The notes beneath the pieces are model-generated. The model saw only the letters and a program-made list of their open reading frames with translations. It searched no databases and was not told where the DNA came from. A stretch of DNA of 64,000 nt from positions 434,001 to 498,000 of the forward strand of contig NZ_QVQV01000007.1 in the NCBI RefSeq assembly GCF_003429005.1. The letters run 5' to 3'. Within the stretch, counting starts at the first letter, position 1; each line of letters opens with the position of its first letter. This document shows positions 36,736 through 45,871 of this stretch, piece by piece. Source of the DNA: Paraburkholderia sp. DHOC27. GTDB taxonomy: Bacteria > Pseudomonadota > Gammaproteobacteria > Burkholderiales > Burkholderiaceae. The position numbers were made by a program, and so were the translations under genes.

Positions 36736-37171
36736 GCGCCGGTTTGGCTTCCTTGGACGCAACGTCCTTCGAGCCTTTATGCTTGCGATCCGGCTTCGCA
36801 CGCGATTCCGGATTCGGCACGACACGGACGGGCGCGGCCGACACTTCACCACGCGTCGAGGTAGTCGGTGAAGCATTGCTCGGCGTCGGCAGCGGCGCGT
36901 TGGGCGCCACGAACTGCACGAACACTTCGCCGTCTTTCACCATCCCCATCTCATAACGGGCGCGTTCTTCGACCGCCGCGGTGCCGGTTTGCAGATCCTG
37001 CACTTCCCCGCCGATCCGCTCGTTACGCAGCTTCTCGTCGTTATTCTTCTGGAGCTGTTGCGCCAGTTCATTCTGGAGTTCATGCACGCGCAGCCAGCCG
37101 CCATGCCCCCACCAAAGCGGGTACTGGATCAACACCAGCAGTACGATCAGGACAGCAGTGACAAGCCGCAT
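36731..37171 (-). CDS. ftsB: FtsB divisome protein
   Basis: This 146-residue bitopic protein has a membrane helix at residues 3-20 (LVTAVLIVLLVLIQYPLWWG) and a coiled coil at about 28-70 (VHELQNELAQQLQKNNDEKLRNERIGG in parts), then YEMGMVKDGEVFVQF, the conserved FtsB end. A Pro/Thr/Lys-rich tail of about 50 residues follows and is absent from E. coli FtsB (103). It works with FtsL and FtsQ to activate septal wall synthesis. It lies downstream of eno, as in most proteobacteria. Confidence 0.93.
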   Translation of the reverse strand: MRLVTAVLIVLLVLIQYPLWWGHGGWLRVHELQNELAQQLQKNNDEKLRNERIGGEVQDLQTGTAAVEERARYEMGMVKDGEVFVQFVAPNAPLPTPSNASPTTSTRGEVSAAPVRVVPNPESRAKPDRKHKGSKDVASKEAKPAH

Positions 37172-37190
37172 GAGGTCAGCACGATAAATA

Positions 37191-37223
37191 CACGCCGCCC
37201 TGCGCTATACGCAGGGCGGCGTG
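37191..37223. other. Perfect 14-bp hairpin between eno and ftsB
   Basis: The stem pairs 37191-37204 with 37210-37223 around a five-base loop. No T-run follows on either strand, so this is more likely an attenuating, mRNA-stabilising or processing structure than a classical terminator. Confidence 0.7.
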
Positions 37224-37283
37224 CTGAATCAAAAACGAAGGATAACCGGCTCAATGGTCAAGCCCGGTGGTCAAGACGGGCGT

Positions 37284-38567
37284 TCAACGCAGATTGTAGA
37301 ACGCCGACTTGCCCGGGTAGCTCGCGATATCGCCCAGATCCTCTTCAATACGCAGCAACTGATTGTATTTGGAGATACGGTCGCTGCGCGAGAGGGAACC
37401 CGTCTTGATCTGACCGGCGTTCAGGCCGACCGCGATATCCGCGATGGTCGAATCTTCGGTTTCGCCCGAACGGTGCGAGATCACGGCCGTGTAACCGGCG
37501 CGCTTGGCCATTTCGATGGCGGCGAAGGTTTCCGTGAGCGTACCGATCTGGTTGATCTTGATCAGGATCGAGTTGGCGATGCCCTTCTCAATGCCTTCCT
37601 TCAGGATGCGCGTGTTGGTGACGAACAGGTCGTCGCCCACCAGCTGGATCTTCTTGCCGAGCTTTTCGGTGAGGACTTTCCAGCCGGCCCAGTCGCTTTC
37701 GTGCATGCCGTCTTCGATCGACACGATCGGGAATTTGTCGGCGAGCGCGCCGAGGTAGTCCGCGAATTCCGTCGACGACAGTTGCAGGCCTTCGCCCGCC
37801 AACTGGTACTTGCCGTCGTGATAGAACTCACTCGCTGCGCAGTCGAGCGCCAGCAGCACGTCTTCACCGGCACGGTAGCCGGCTTTCTCGATAGCCTGTA
37901 CGACCGTGGAGAGACACTCTTCGTTGCTACCGAAGTTCGGTGCGAAACCGCCCTCGTCGCCCACTGCCGTGCTCATGCCGCGATCGCTCAGGATCTTCTT
38001 CAGCGCGTGGAACACTTCGGCGCCGCAACGCAGTGCTTCGCGGAAGGTCGGCTGGCTGACCGGCACGATCATGAATTCCTGGATGTCCAGGCTGTTGTTG
38101 GCGTGCGCGCCACCGTTGACGATGTTCATCATCGGCACCGGCAGTTGCATCGCGCCCGAGCCGCCGAAGTAGCGGTACAGCGGCAGGCCGGCCTCTTCAG
38201 CGGCGGCCTTGGCCACGGCCATCGAAACAGCCAGCATGGCGTTGGCGCCGAGACGCGACTTGTTGTCCGTGCCGTCGAGTTCCAGCAGCGTCTTGTCGAG
38301 GAAAGCCTGCTCGGAAGCGTCGAGGCCCATGATCGCCTCGGAGATTTCCGTGTTGATGTGCTCGACCGCCTTCAACACGCCCTTGCCGCCGTAGCGGCCG
38401 GTTTCACCGTCGCGCAGTTCGATGGCTTCGCGCGAACCCGTCGATGCACCCGACGGCACCGCAGCGCGGCCCATCGTGCCCGATTCGAGCAGCACGTCAC
38501 ATTCGACGGTGGGGTTGCCTCGCGAATCGAGAATCTCCCGACCGATGATATCTACGATAGCACTCAT
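37284..38567 (-). CDS. eno: Enolase
   Basis: This 427-residue glycolytic enzyme interconverts 2-phosphoglycerate and PEP. It begins SAIVDIIGREILDSRGNPTVE, and has PSGASTGSREA, GGAHANNSLD, the metal-ligand segment SIEDGMHESDW, GDDLFVTNTRIL and SHRSGETEDSTIAD. GAGGAAACC precedes the ATG. In the conserved unit pyrG-kdsA-eno-ftsB. Confidence 0.98.
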   Translation of the reverse strand: MSAIVDIIGREILDSRGNPTVECDVLLESGTMGRAAVPSGASTGSREAIELRDGETGRYGGKGVLKAVEHINTEISEAIMGLDASEQAFLDKTLLELDGTDNKSRLGANAMLAVSMAVAKAAAEEAGLPLYRYFGGSGAMQLPVPMMNIVNGGAHANNSLDIQEFMIVPVSQPTFREALRCGAEVFHALKKILSDRGMSTAVGDEGGFAPNFGSNEECLSTVVQAIEKAGYRAGEDVLLALDCAASEFYHDGKYQLAGEGLQLSSTEFADYLGALADKFPIVSIEDGMHESDWAGWKVLTEKLGKKIQLVGDDLFVTNTRILKEGIEKGIANSILIKINQIGTLTETFAAIEMAKRAGYTAVISHRSGETEDSTIADIAVGLNAGQIKTGSLSRSDRISKYNQLLRIEEDLGDIASYPGKSAFYNLR

Positions 38568-38595
38568 GGTTTCCTCAAGAAATGACGTTGGATTC

Positions 38596-38733
38596 TTACG
38601 GTGAAACAGCGTCCGGCGTACGAAGCTGCGCCTCTAACCGGACACTTTCGACGACCATTGGGTTCGAACGATAAGCAGACGCGCTGTCCCGGTCAATACG
38701 GCTCGTGACCTGGTACAGCGCATGGAACAGCAT
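38596..38733 (-). CDS. Possible 45-residue ORF coupled to kdsA
   Basis: An ATG overlaps the kdsA stop (TGATG) and opens a 45-codon frame beginning MLFHALYQVTSRIDRDSAS and ending before the eno ribosome site. The coupling is suggestive, but there is no recognisable family and the length is within chance. In some relatives a DUF1330 gene occupies this spot; this frame does not look like DUF1330. Confidence 0.25.
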   Translation of the reverse strand: MLFHALYQVTSRIDRDSASAYRSNPMVVESVRLEAQLRTPDAVSP

Positions 38734-39587
38734 CAGTTGAAGTCGCTTTCAAGGAACGGCGCGCGCTTCACCGCCTGATCGAGCGTCAGCAACGTTTCGA
38801 GCAGGTCGGCCATGCGATGCAGCGGCACGGCGTTCGGGCCATCCGACTTGGCTTCCGCCGGCTTCGGATGGGTTTCCATGAAGAGCCCCGCCACGCCCGT
38901 TGCTACTGCGGCGCGCGCGAGTACCGGCACGAACTCGCGCTGACCGCCCGAGCTGGTGCCCTGACCGCCCGGCAACTGCACCGAGTGGGTGGCATCGAAG
39001 ACAACCGGCGCGCCGGTTTCGCGCATGATGGCCAGCGAGCGCATGTCCGACACGAGGTTGTTATAGCCGAACGACACGCCGCGCTCGCACGCCATGAAGC
39101 GGTCTTCGGAAAGACCGGCTTCTCGCGCAGCCTCACGCGCCTTGTCGATGACGTTTTTCATGTCGTGCGGCGCGAGAAACTGGCCCTTCTTGATATTGAC
39201 CGGTTTGCCCGAACGCGCGCAGGCATGGATGAAATCGGTTTGACGGCACAGAAACGCGGGCGTTTGCAGCACGTCCACCACGGAAGCGACCTGTTCGATC
39301 TCGGACTCGCTGTGCACGTCCGTCAGAACCGGCACGCCCAGTTGCCGCTTCACTTCCGACAGAATGCGCAAACCTTCGTCCATGCCCAGACCGCGAAACG
39401 ACTTGCCGCTGCTGCGGTTGGCCTTGTCGTACGACGATTTGTAGATGAACGGGATGTTCAGCTTCGCGCAGATTTCCTTCAGACGCCCGGCGGTGTCGAT
39501 CGTCATCTGCTCCGATTCGACCACACAGGTGCCTGCGATCAGGAAAAACGGCTTGTCCAGTCCGATGTCGAAATCGCCCAGTTTCAT
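38733..39587 (-). CDS. kdsA: 3-deoxy-D-manno-octulosonate 8-phosphate synthase
   Basis: This 284-residue aldolase-like enzyme makes KDO-8-P from arabinose-5-P and PEP for lipopolysaccharide. Visible features are FFLIAGTCVVES, KSSYDKANRSSGKSFRG, VLTDVHSE, IKKGQFLAPHDM and FDATHSVQLPGG. It overlaps the end of pyrG by four bases (ATGA), with GGAGAAAG before the ATG, so translation is coupled. The N-terminal Cys in AGTCVVES is not by itself diagnostic of metal dependence. Confidence 0.97.
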   Translation of the reverse strand: MKLGDFDIGLDKPFFLIAGTCVVESEQMTIDTAGRLKEICAKLNIPFIYKSSYDKANRSSGKSFRGLGMDEGLRILSEVKRQLGVPVLTDVHSESEIEQVASVVDVLQTPAFLCRQTDFIHACARSGKPVNIKKGQFLAPHDMKNVIDKAREAAREAGLSEDRFMACERGVSFGYNNLVSDMRSLAIMRETGAPVVFDATHSVQLPGGQGTSSGGQREFVPVLARAAVATGVAGLFMETHPKPAEAKSDGPNAVPLHRMADLLETLLTLDQAVKRAPFLESDFN

Positions 39588-41251
39588 GCTTTCTCCTCGA
39601 CGCTCGACATTTGCAGTTGATGCGCCAGCGCCGCTTCGACAAACGACTTGAAGAGCGGATGACCGTCACGCGGCGTCGAAGTGAATTCCGGGTGGAATTG
39701 CACGCCGACGAACCACGGGTGCATGCTGCGCGGCAGTTCCATCATTTCCGGCAGATCTTCGCTCGGCGTGCGCGCGCTGATCACGAGGCCGCCCGCTTCG
39801 AGTTGCGGCACGAAGCGGTTGTTGACTTCATAACGGTGACGGTGACGCTCGTTCACGTCCTTGCCGTAGATCTCTTCGGCCATCGTGCCGGGTTTGATCG
39901 GGCAACGTTGCGAACCGAGACGCATCGTGCCGCCGAGGTCCGACTCTTCGGTGCGCTTTTCGACGCGGCCGTCACGGTCGTACCACTCGGTGATCAACGC
40001 AACCACGCGGTTCGGCGTGTTCTGGTCGAACTCGGTGCTGTTGGCGTCCTTCAGGCCCACCACGTCACGCGCGAATTCGATCACGGCGAGCTGCATGCCG
40101 AGGCAGATGCCGAGGTACGGCACCTTCGCTTCGCGTGCATAACGGATTGCAGCGATCTTGCCTTCGGTGCCGCGACGGCCGAAGCCGCCCGGCACGAGTA
40201 CCGCATCCAGATGCTTGAGGCTGTCGACGCCTTGCGTCTCGACTTCTTCCGAATCGATGTATTCGATGTTGACCTTGGTCGAAGTATGAATCGACGCATG
40301 GCGCAGCGCTTCGATCAGCGACTTGTACGACTCGGTGAGGTCCACGTACTTGCCGACCATGCCGATCGTGACTTCGTGCTTCGGATGTTCGAGCTTCTCG
40401 ACCATTTCCGACCAGATGGACAGGTCAGCGGGCTTCGGCGTGAGCTTGAGCTCTTCGCAGACGATCGCGTCCATGCCCTGGTCGTGCAGCATTTGCGGAA
40501 TCTTGTAGATGCTGTCCGCGTCCCACACGGAGATCACCGCGTCTTCCGGGACGTTGGAGAACATCGAGATCTTGGCGCGCTCGTCGTCCGGAATGCGGCG
40601 GTCGGCGCGGCACAGCAGCACGTGCGGCGAGATACCGATCTCGCGCAGCTTCTGCACGCTGTGCTGGGTAGGCTTGGTTTTCAGTTCGCCGGCCGTGGCG
40701 ACCCAGGGCACCAGCGTCAGGTGCACGAAGCACGCGCTGTTGCGGCCAAGGCGCAGGCTCATCTGACGCGCGGCTTCGAGAAACGGCAGCGATTCGATGT
40801 CACCCACGGTGCCGCCCACTTCGACGATGGCGACGTCCGGCTCGCCGCACGTGGCCGACGCAGCGCCACGTTCGACGAACGCCTGGATTTCGTTCGTGAT
40901 GTGCGGGATCACCTGCACGGTCTTGCCCAGATAATCGCCGCGGCGTTCCTTGCGGATCACCGATTCATAAATCTGGCCCGTGGTGAAGTTGTTGGCCTTG
41001 CGCATCTTCGTGCTGATGAAGCGCTCATAGTGGCCGAGGTCGAGGTCCGTCTCCGCTCCGTCTTCCGTCACGAACACTTCGCCGTGTTGAAACGGGCTCA
41101 TCGTGCCGGGGTCGACATTGATGTAGGGATCGAGCTTGAGGAGGGTGACTTTGAGACCGCGCGATTCGAGGATCGCGGCGAGGGAAGCGGCGGCAATACC
41201 CTTGCCGAGGGAAGAAACTACGCCGCCGGTGACGAAAACATATTTGGTCAT
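39584..41251 (-). CDS. pyrG: CTP synthase
   Basis: This 555-residue enzyme aminates UTP to CTP. The N-terminal synthase domain begins MTKYVFVTGGVVSSLGKGI, with LLKLDPYINVDPGTMSPFQHGEV. The C-terminal class I glutaminase has the nucleophile in LGICLGMQLAV and His/Glu in VQFHPEFTSTP. The frame continues 40 codons upstream, but those residues are non-conserved. A consensus TATAAT lies 26 bases before the ATG. It is the first gene of pyrG-kdsA-eno-ftsB. Confidence 0.98.
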   Translation of the reverse strand: MTKYVFVTGGVVSSLGKGIAAASLAAILESRGLKVTLLKLDPYINVDPGTMSPFQHGEVFVTEDGAETDLDLGHYERFISTKMRKANNFTTGQIYESVIRKERRGDYLGKTVQVIPHITNEIQAFVERGAASATCGEPDVAIVEVGGTVGDIESLPFLEAARQMSLRLGRNSACFVHLTLVPWVATAGELKTKPTQHSVQKLREIGISPHVLLCRADRRIPDDERAKISMFSNVPEDAVISVWDADSIYKIPQMLHDQGMDAIVCEELKLTPKPADLSIWSEMVEKLEHPKHEVTIGMVGKYVDLTESYKSLIEALRHASIHTSTKVNIEYIDSEEVETQGVDSLKHLDAVLVPGGFGRRGTEGKIAAIRYAREAKVPYLGICLGMQLAVIEFARDVVGLKDANSTEFDQNTPNRVVALITEWYDRDGRVEKRTEESDLGGTMRLGSQRCPIKPGTMAEEIYGKDVNERHRHRYEVNNRFVPQLEAGGLVISARTPSEDLPEMMELPRSMHPWFVGVQFHPEFTSTPRDGHPLFKSFVEAALAHQLQMSSVEEKA

Positions 41252-41276
41252 CGCTGGATGCTCGCGGGAAAAACGG

Positions 41277-41282
41277 ATTATA
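41277..41282 (-). promoter_or_regulatory. Candidate -10 of the pyrG promoter
   Basis: A consensus TATAAT on the minus strand lies 26 bases upstream of the pyrG ATG. The -35 region (TGGGTT at 17 bases) is weak. Confidence 0.45.
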
Positions 41283-41392
41283 CCGTAAAGCAGGGTCTCA
41301 ACCCAGCGAAATGCGCGACGCACGCACCGATCCCGCACCGTTTTTTGCCCGGCATTGCACTGCCCTGTCATCCATGCGTGGTAGCGGCTATG

Positions 41393-42196
41393 TCACTCGC
41401 TGCGTTCGAGTTCGCGCAACATCCTTTGCACCGCGCGCACGGTTTCGAGCGGCTTTTCCATAGGGAACAGATGGCTGCCTTCGATCCATTCCAGATGGGT
41501 GCCTGTTACACGGCGGGTGGCTTCGAGCCCGGCCTGACGGATTTCCTTCGAATGCGTTCCGGCGATGAAGCCCACCGGCACCGGCGCGCCGCGTGCGAGC
41601 CGCGAACCGAGCGTATGCGGCAAGGTCTTGTAGATCCGGTATTCAGTGCGCCGGTCGAAGGCAAGCGCGCGCGAGCCATCCGGCGAGGACTGCGGAATGC
41701 CGAAGTCGATATAGTCGGACAACATCCGTTCGTCCCAGCGGGCGAACGCGGGTTTCGAGTGGAAGTGCCGCCATGCTTCGTCGCGGCTCGCCCATTGCGT
41801 GCGGCGCGAACGGGTGGCCGCCGCGGGCGAAAGGCGCTCGTCGAGTCCCGTCCATTGCGACACGCGCAGCATGCTGCTGCGCCAGCCGGCGATCACCGGC
41901 GAATCGAGCATCACCACGCCGCGCACCCACTGCGGTTTCTTGAGCGCCGCCATCAAGGACAGATACCCGCCCAGTGAATGACCGAGCAGCCAGACCGGCT
42001 GCTCATACGAGCGGCTGATGTCGTCCAGCAGTTGTTCCACCAGATGCGGCCAGTCCTGCGTGACGGGAAAGCGTACGTCGTGACCGATGCGCTCGATGAA
42101 ACGCACGTCGTAGTCGTCGGCCAGTTCGGCGAAGATGGTCCGGTAAGTGGACGCGGGAAAACCGTTCGCGTGCGAGAAGTGAATGATGTTTTTCAA
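41393..42196 (-). CDS. Alpha/beta-hydrolase fold protein next to comEC
   Basis: This 267-residue protein begins KNIIHFSHANGFPASTYRTIF, has the nucleophile elbow GHSLGGYLSL, a mobile helical cap and a C-terminal catalytic His in IEGSHLFPMEKP. I start it at the TTG at 42196, with GGAG nine bases upstream. A longer frame reaches 42334 but overlaps comEC and is not family-like. It follows comEC by 64 bases. Substrate unknown; the SHANGFPAS start is shared by many uncharacterised betaproteobacterial hydrolases. Confidence 0.85.
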   Translation of the reverse strand: MKNIIHFSHANGFPASTYRTIFAELADDYDVRFIERIGHDVRFPVTQDWPHLVEQLLDDISRSYEQPVWLLGHSLGGYLSLMAALKKPQWVRGVVMLDSPVIAGWRSSMLRVSQWTGLDERLSPAAATRSRRTQWASRDEAWRHFHSKPAFARWDERMLSDYIDFGIPQSSPDGSRALAFDRRTEYRIYKTLPHTLGSRLARGAPVPVGFIAGTHSKEIRQAGLEATRRVTGTHLEWIEGSHLFPMEKPLETVRAVQRMLRELERSE

Positions 42197-42260
42197 TGCT
42201 GCTGTCTCCGTTCCTGATTCTGTTGTTCGAAGCGCACGGCGGGTTGCGCCGTGGCTTTCT

Positions 42261-44945
42261 TCAATCCATCCAGTACCGGTGATGCGCAGTGTGGTAGCGT
42301 TCGAGCGTGAGCGTTGCCGTGGGTCCGGTTGCATTTGGCGCCGTAGCGCCTGCTGCGGGTTCGCTATGCGCCGCGCCGTCTTGCGTCAGCGCGCCCTCCG
42401 CCACGATTTGCACGGCGCCGTCCTCGTCGCTGCGTGTCAGTTCGATGTGCCGCGCCAGATAGCGCTCGAAGACTCCGGGGTTGGGGTGGTGAAAACGGTT
42501 GCGATAGCCTACCTGAAATACCGCAATGAGCGGCTCGATAGAGTCGAGGAACGGCTCGGTCGAAGATGTCCTGCTGCCGTGATGCGGCACGACCAATATC
42601 TGGGCACGCAAGGCGTCGCGATTGCGGGCCAGCAGAATGCGCTCCTGCGGCGCTTCGATGTCAGCGGCAAGCAGCGCCACGAGAGGCGGTGGCGTAGTTG
42701 CCGTACTCGCTGCGCTCGTCGTACTTACTGAATCTGCCGTGCCTTCCGCGCTTCGGTGGCCTTCACCCCCACGCTGCCCCGCCGTGCTGACACGCAACAC
42801 ACAACAGTGATCGTTCGGCTTGCCTTGCAGCGGTCCCGCATCAGGCCACAGCAGGGTGAAATCCACGCCATCCCATTGCCAATGCTGGCCGGCCGCGCAC
42901 GGCACCGTCTGCGCCCCGCTCGCTTTTGCTTTCGCCCACAGCGCGTTGGACGGCGCCAGCGCGGCGAGCAGTTGCCGCACCTGCACGCCCTCCAGCACGG
43001 CAGGCGCGCCACCCGAGTGGTCCGAATCCGCATGGCTGATCACCATCGTATCCAGTGTGGACACGCCGTGCGCCTGCAGATACGGCACCACGACGCGCTC
43101 GCCCGCATGCGTCGATTCCGGACCCGGTCCCGCGTCGAACAGCAAGCTGTGGTGGGTGGTTTCAACCAGGATGGACGAGCCCTGCCCGATGTCGAGCGCC
43201 GTCAGCCGGAACGCGCCCGGCGCCGGCGCGGCGGGCGCGGGCCACAGCAGCGGCAGCCACGTGAGCGGCGCGGCCCAGCGCAACGGCCAGCCGCGCGGCG
43301 CGAGGCACCAGACCACGCCGACCGCAGCGGCCGCGAGCGGCCAGACACCTGGCTGCGGCAGGCGCCACAACGTCCATGCTGGACCCGACGCCTTCTGCAG
43401 GGCCGTGACGAGCCATACGAGCAGCTCATGCGCGAGGTGAAACGCATGGGCGTCCAATGGCTGGGGCAGCGCGACGCCGGCCAGCACGGCGGGCGTTACC
43501 AGCAGACTGACCCACGGAATCGCGAACGCGTTAGCCAACGGTCCAACGAGCGGAATCTGCCAGAACCAGTACACCGTCAAGGGTGCGAGCGCGAGCGTGA
43601 TGGCCATCTGCACGTGAGCGGCGCTACGCACGCGTTCTATCAAGCGCCGCGATGCTGCACGCAACCAAACGAGGACGGCAGCAGCGGCGCGTGCTTGCCG
43701 CGAAGCAGCGTCATCGAGAGCGCCCCCTCCTTGCAGTGCGAAGGCCGCTTTCGCGTCATCGCGCTGGGCGTCATCCAGCACGCGCGGACGCCCCGACATC
43801 GCATACAGGATCGCTGCCACCGCGCAGAACGACAGCCAGAAGCCCGCCGCCAGCACCGCCCATGGATCGAGCAGCACCACCAGACCGAGCGCCCATGCAA
43901 GCACCACTGAGAGCGCCACTGTGCGCCCACTGACGAATGCCAGCGCCACCACACCCGCCATCCACAACGCGCGCTGCGCGGGCAGGTTGAAGCCCGCGAG
44001 CGCGGCATGCATCGCGGCGAACAACGCACCCGCTGATATCGCGACCTTCTGCGCCGGCATCCATAGCGGCCAGTGGCGGCCGATGAAACCCGAGCGCCGC
44101 CACCACGCACCGACGAGCCATGCTGCGAGACCCGCGACGAAGCCGATATGCAGCCCCGAGATCGCCACCAGATGACTCGTGCCGGTGCTGCGCATCAAGG
44201 CCCAGTCGGCGGCACTGACTTCGTCCTGCGCACCCACCGCAAGCGCCACGACGATACCGCGATGCGGCGCGTCGGCCAGCACCGCATCAATTCTTTCGCG
44301 CAACGCGGCGCGCCAGCGATCCACCCAGACAGCGGGGCCGCTTGCATAGCCTTCGAGCCGTTGCGCCGTCGTCGGCACGTTCACGTAACCGGTGGCGCGG
44401 ACGTTGCGCGCCAGCAAGGCCGCTTCGGCATCACGCACGCCCTCGTTGGCATTGCCGTGCGCGCGTTTGAGCCGCACGTTGAAACGCCAGCGCGCGCCTG
44501 GTTCGAGCAAGGGTGGCGGCGCGGCGCCTCTCTGATCGATCCACGACAGTTGCAGCGTGCGCGGAAAATGGATTAACGGCGGGGTGACGGATTCGACGTC
44601 GAATAGAAAACGGGCGCCCTTGTCGTCATGAGAGGGCAAGCCGCGAATGGCGCCACTGACTTGCAGGTCACGCCCTTCCCATTCGGTTGGCAGGTTATAG
44701 GCGAGTCGCATGTCCGCACGCCACGCAGCGTAGCCAAACCCTGCGCATCCTGCTGCGAGCCACAGCGCGCACCAACCACTCATTAAACGCACGCGCCCGC
44801 GTTCACCACGCAAGCCCCAACCGGCCGCGGCAAGCGCCGTCGCTCCGAGCAGGCAAAGCACTAACCAGCCTCGCCAACGTGGCAACGCCGCCTGCTGCTG
44901 CAACCCAATGACACCCAACACAAATCCGCACCACACTGGCCGCAT
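42261..44945 (-). CDS. comEC: ComEC/Rec2 DNA-uptake channel
   Basis: This 894-residue polytopic protein has an N-terminal DUF4131 region, a competence membrane domain with about ten helices (TSHLVAISGLHIGFVAGLAAW, NLPAQRALWMAGVVALAF), and a C-terminal metallo-beta-lactamase domain with SHADSDHSGG and VPHHGSRTSS. In competent bacteria ComEC passes single-stranded DNA across the inner membrane. GGAGG lies before the ATG. The domain order and length are complete, with no frameshift. Other uptake genes are not in the window. Confidence 0.93.
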   Translation of the reverse strand: MRPVWCGFVLGVIGLQQQAALPRWRGWLVLCLLGATALAAAGWGLRGERGRVRLMSGWCALWLAAGCAGFGYAAWRADMRLAYNLPTEWEGRDLQVSGAIRGLPSHDDKGARFLFDVESVTPPLIHFPRTLQLSWIDQRGAAPPPLLEPGARWRFNVRLKRAHGNANEGVRDAEAALLARNVRATGYVNVPTTAQRLEGYASGPAVWVDRWRAALRERIDAVLADAPHRGIVVALAVGAQDEVSAADWALMRSTGTSHLVAISGLHIGFVAGLAAWLVGAWWRRSGFIGRHWPLWMPAQKVAISAGALFAAMHAALAGFNLPAQRALWMAGVVALAFVSGRTVALSVVLAWALGLVVLLDPWAVLAAGFWLSFCAVAAILYAMSGRPRVLDDAQRDDAKAAFALQGGGALDDAASRQARAAAAVLVWLRAASRRLIERVRSAAHVQMAITLALAPLTVYWFWQIPLVGPLANAFAIPWVSLLVTPAVLAGVALPQPLDAHAFHLAHELLVWLVTALQKASGPAWTLWRLPQPGVWPLAAAAVGVVWCLAPRGWPLRWAAPLTWLPLLWPAPAAPAPGAFRLTALDIGQGSSILVETTHHSLLFDAGPGPESTHAGERVVVPYLQAHGVSTLDTMVISHADSDHSGGAPAVLEGVQVRQLLAALAPSNALWAKAKASGAQTVPCAAGQHWQWDGVDFTLLWPDAGPLQGKPNDHCCVLRVSTAGQRGGEGHRSAEGTADSVSTTSAASTATTPPPLVALLAADIEAPQERILLARNRDALRAQILVVPHHGSRTSSTEPFLDSIEPLIAVFQVGYRNRFHHPNPGVFERYLARHIELTRSDEDGAVQIVAEGALTQDGAAHSEPAAGATAPNATGPTATLTLERYHTAHHRYWMD

Positions 44946-45061
44946 GCGCCCTCCCTTCTACCCGTCAACCGGCCGCAAACGGAGCATGCGATCAGGTCAG
45001 CTTTGGTAGACGAACAGGACTGCCGGACGCGTGATGCGCCCGGCGCGACACACGGGAACGA

Positions 45062-45850
45062 TTATGCAGAGGAAAGCGCGAGCCGGGGCAGCGCAGCGTG
45101 AGCGTTAGCCGTTGTGCCTATGGCAAGCTCATCCAGATCGATGCCGCGCAGTTGCGCGAGGCCCGCGCCGATGGCGGGAATCTGATCGGGCGTATTGCGC
45201 TGGCGATACAGCCAGGAAGGGGCGATGTCGGGCGCGTCGGTTTCGACGACCAGCGCATCGAGAGGCAGTTGGGTGGCGAGACGGCGAATTTGCAGCGCGC
45301 GCTCGAACGTGAGATTGCCGCCGAAACCCAGATGCATGCCGTGATCGATGAACGCCTGGGCCTGCTGAAAACTGCCATTGAACGCATGGGCGATGCCGCT
45401 GTGCACGGCGTGCCTGCGCAAGCCCTTCAGCACCTGATCCTGCGATTTGCGCACATGGCAGATCACCGGCAAGTTGAATTCGTGTGCGAGCTTGAGCTGC
45501 TCGTTGTAGAAGAATTGCTGACGATCGTCGTCGAGGCCCGGCACGAAGTAATCGAGCCCGATCTCACCCAGGCCGACGAAGAGCGGGTCGTCGAGACTCG
45601 CTTCGATCTCCATGCGCAATGCGTCGAGATCGCCGTCCTCGGCGCGCGGCGTGAAGAGCGGGTGAATCCCCAGCGCGTATGCACCGCCGCGCACCCGATG
45701 CGCCAGCTCGCGCACCGTCGCGAAATTTTCGCGCGCCACACCGGGAATCACGATGCGCCCCACCCCCACCTCCACGGCGGCCGCGGCGACTGCGTCACGA
45801 TCCGCGTCGAACTCCGACGCGTCGAGATGGCAGTGTGTGTCGATCCACAT
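45062..45850 (-). CDS. tatD: TatD-family metal-dependent hydrolase/DNase
   Basis: This 262-residue TIM-barrel protein begins MWIDTHCHLDASEFDADRDAV, with metal ligands in HCHLD, GEIGLDYF, ICHVRKS and ETDAPDIAP. TatD-type enzymes are exonucleases. GAGG lies before the ATG, which comes 21 bases after the lolD stop, so it is likely in the lol transcript. comEC starts 117 bases downstream. Which TatD paralogue (YcfH, YjjV) it represents is not certain; proximity to lol genes resembles ycfH. Confidence 0.9.
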   Translation of the reverse strand: MWIDTHCHLDASEFDADRDAVAAAAVEVGVGRIVIPGVARENFATVRELAHRVRGGAYALGIHPLFTPRAEDGDLDALRMEIEASLDDPLFVGLGEIGLDYFVPGLDDDRQQFFYNEQLKLAHEFNLPVICHVRKSQDQVLKGLRRHAVHSGIAHAFNGSFQQAQAFIDHGMHLGFGGNLTFERALQIRRLATQLPLDALVVETDAPDIAPSWLYRQRNTPDQIPAIGAGLAQLRGIDLDELAIGTTANAHAALPRLALSSA

Positions 45851-45871
45851 GCGCGGCCTCGGGGAAGGAAG

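Noticed and set aside
38568..38732. Possible tRNA (GGTTCGAAC-like string near 38661)
   Set aside because: The T-arm-like string is not accompanied by acceptor, D or anticodon stems. No tRNA was found anywhere in the window.
39611..41977. 788-codon plus-strand frame opposite pyrG and kdsA
   Set aside because: Shadow of conserved genes on the other strand; composition is that of antisense codons and it crosses several genes.
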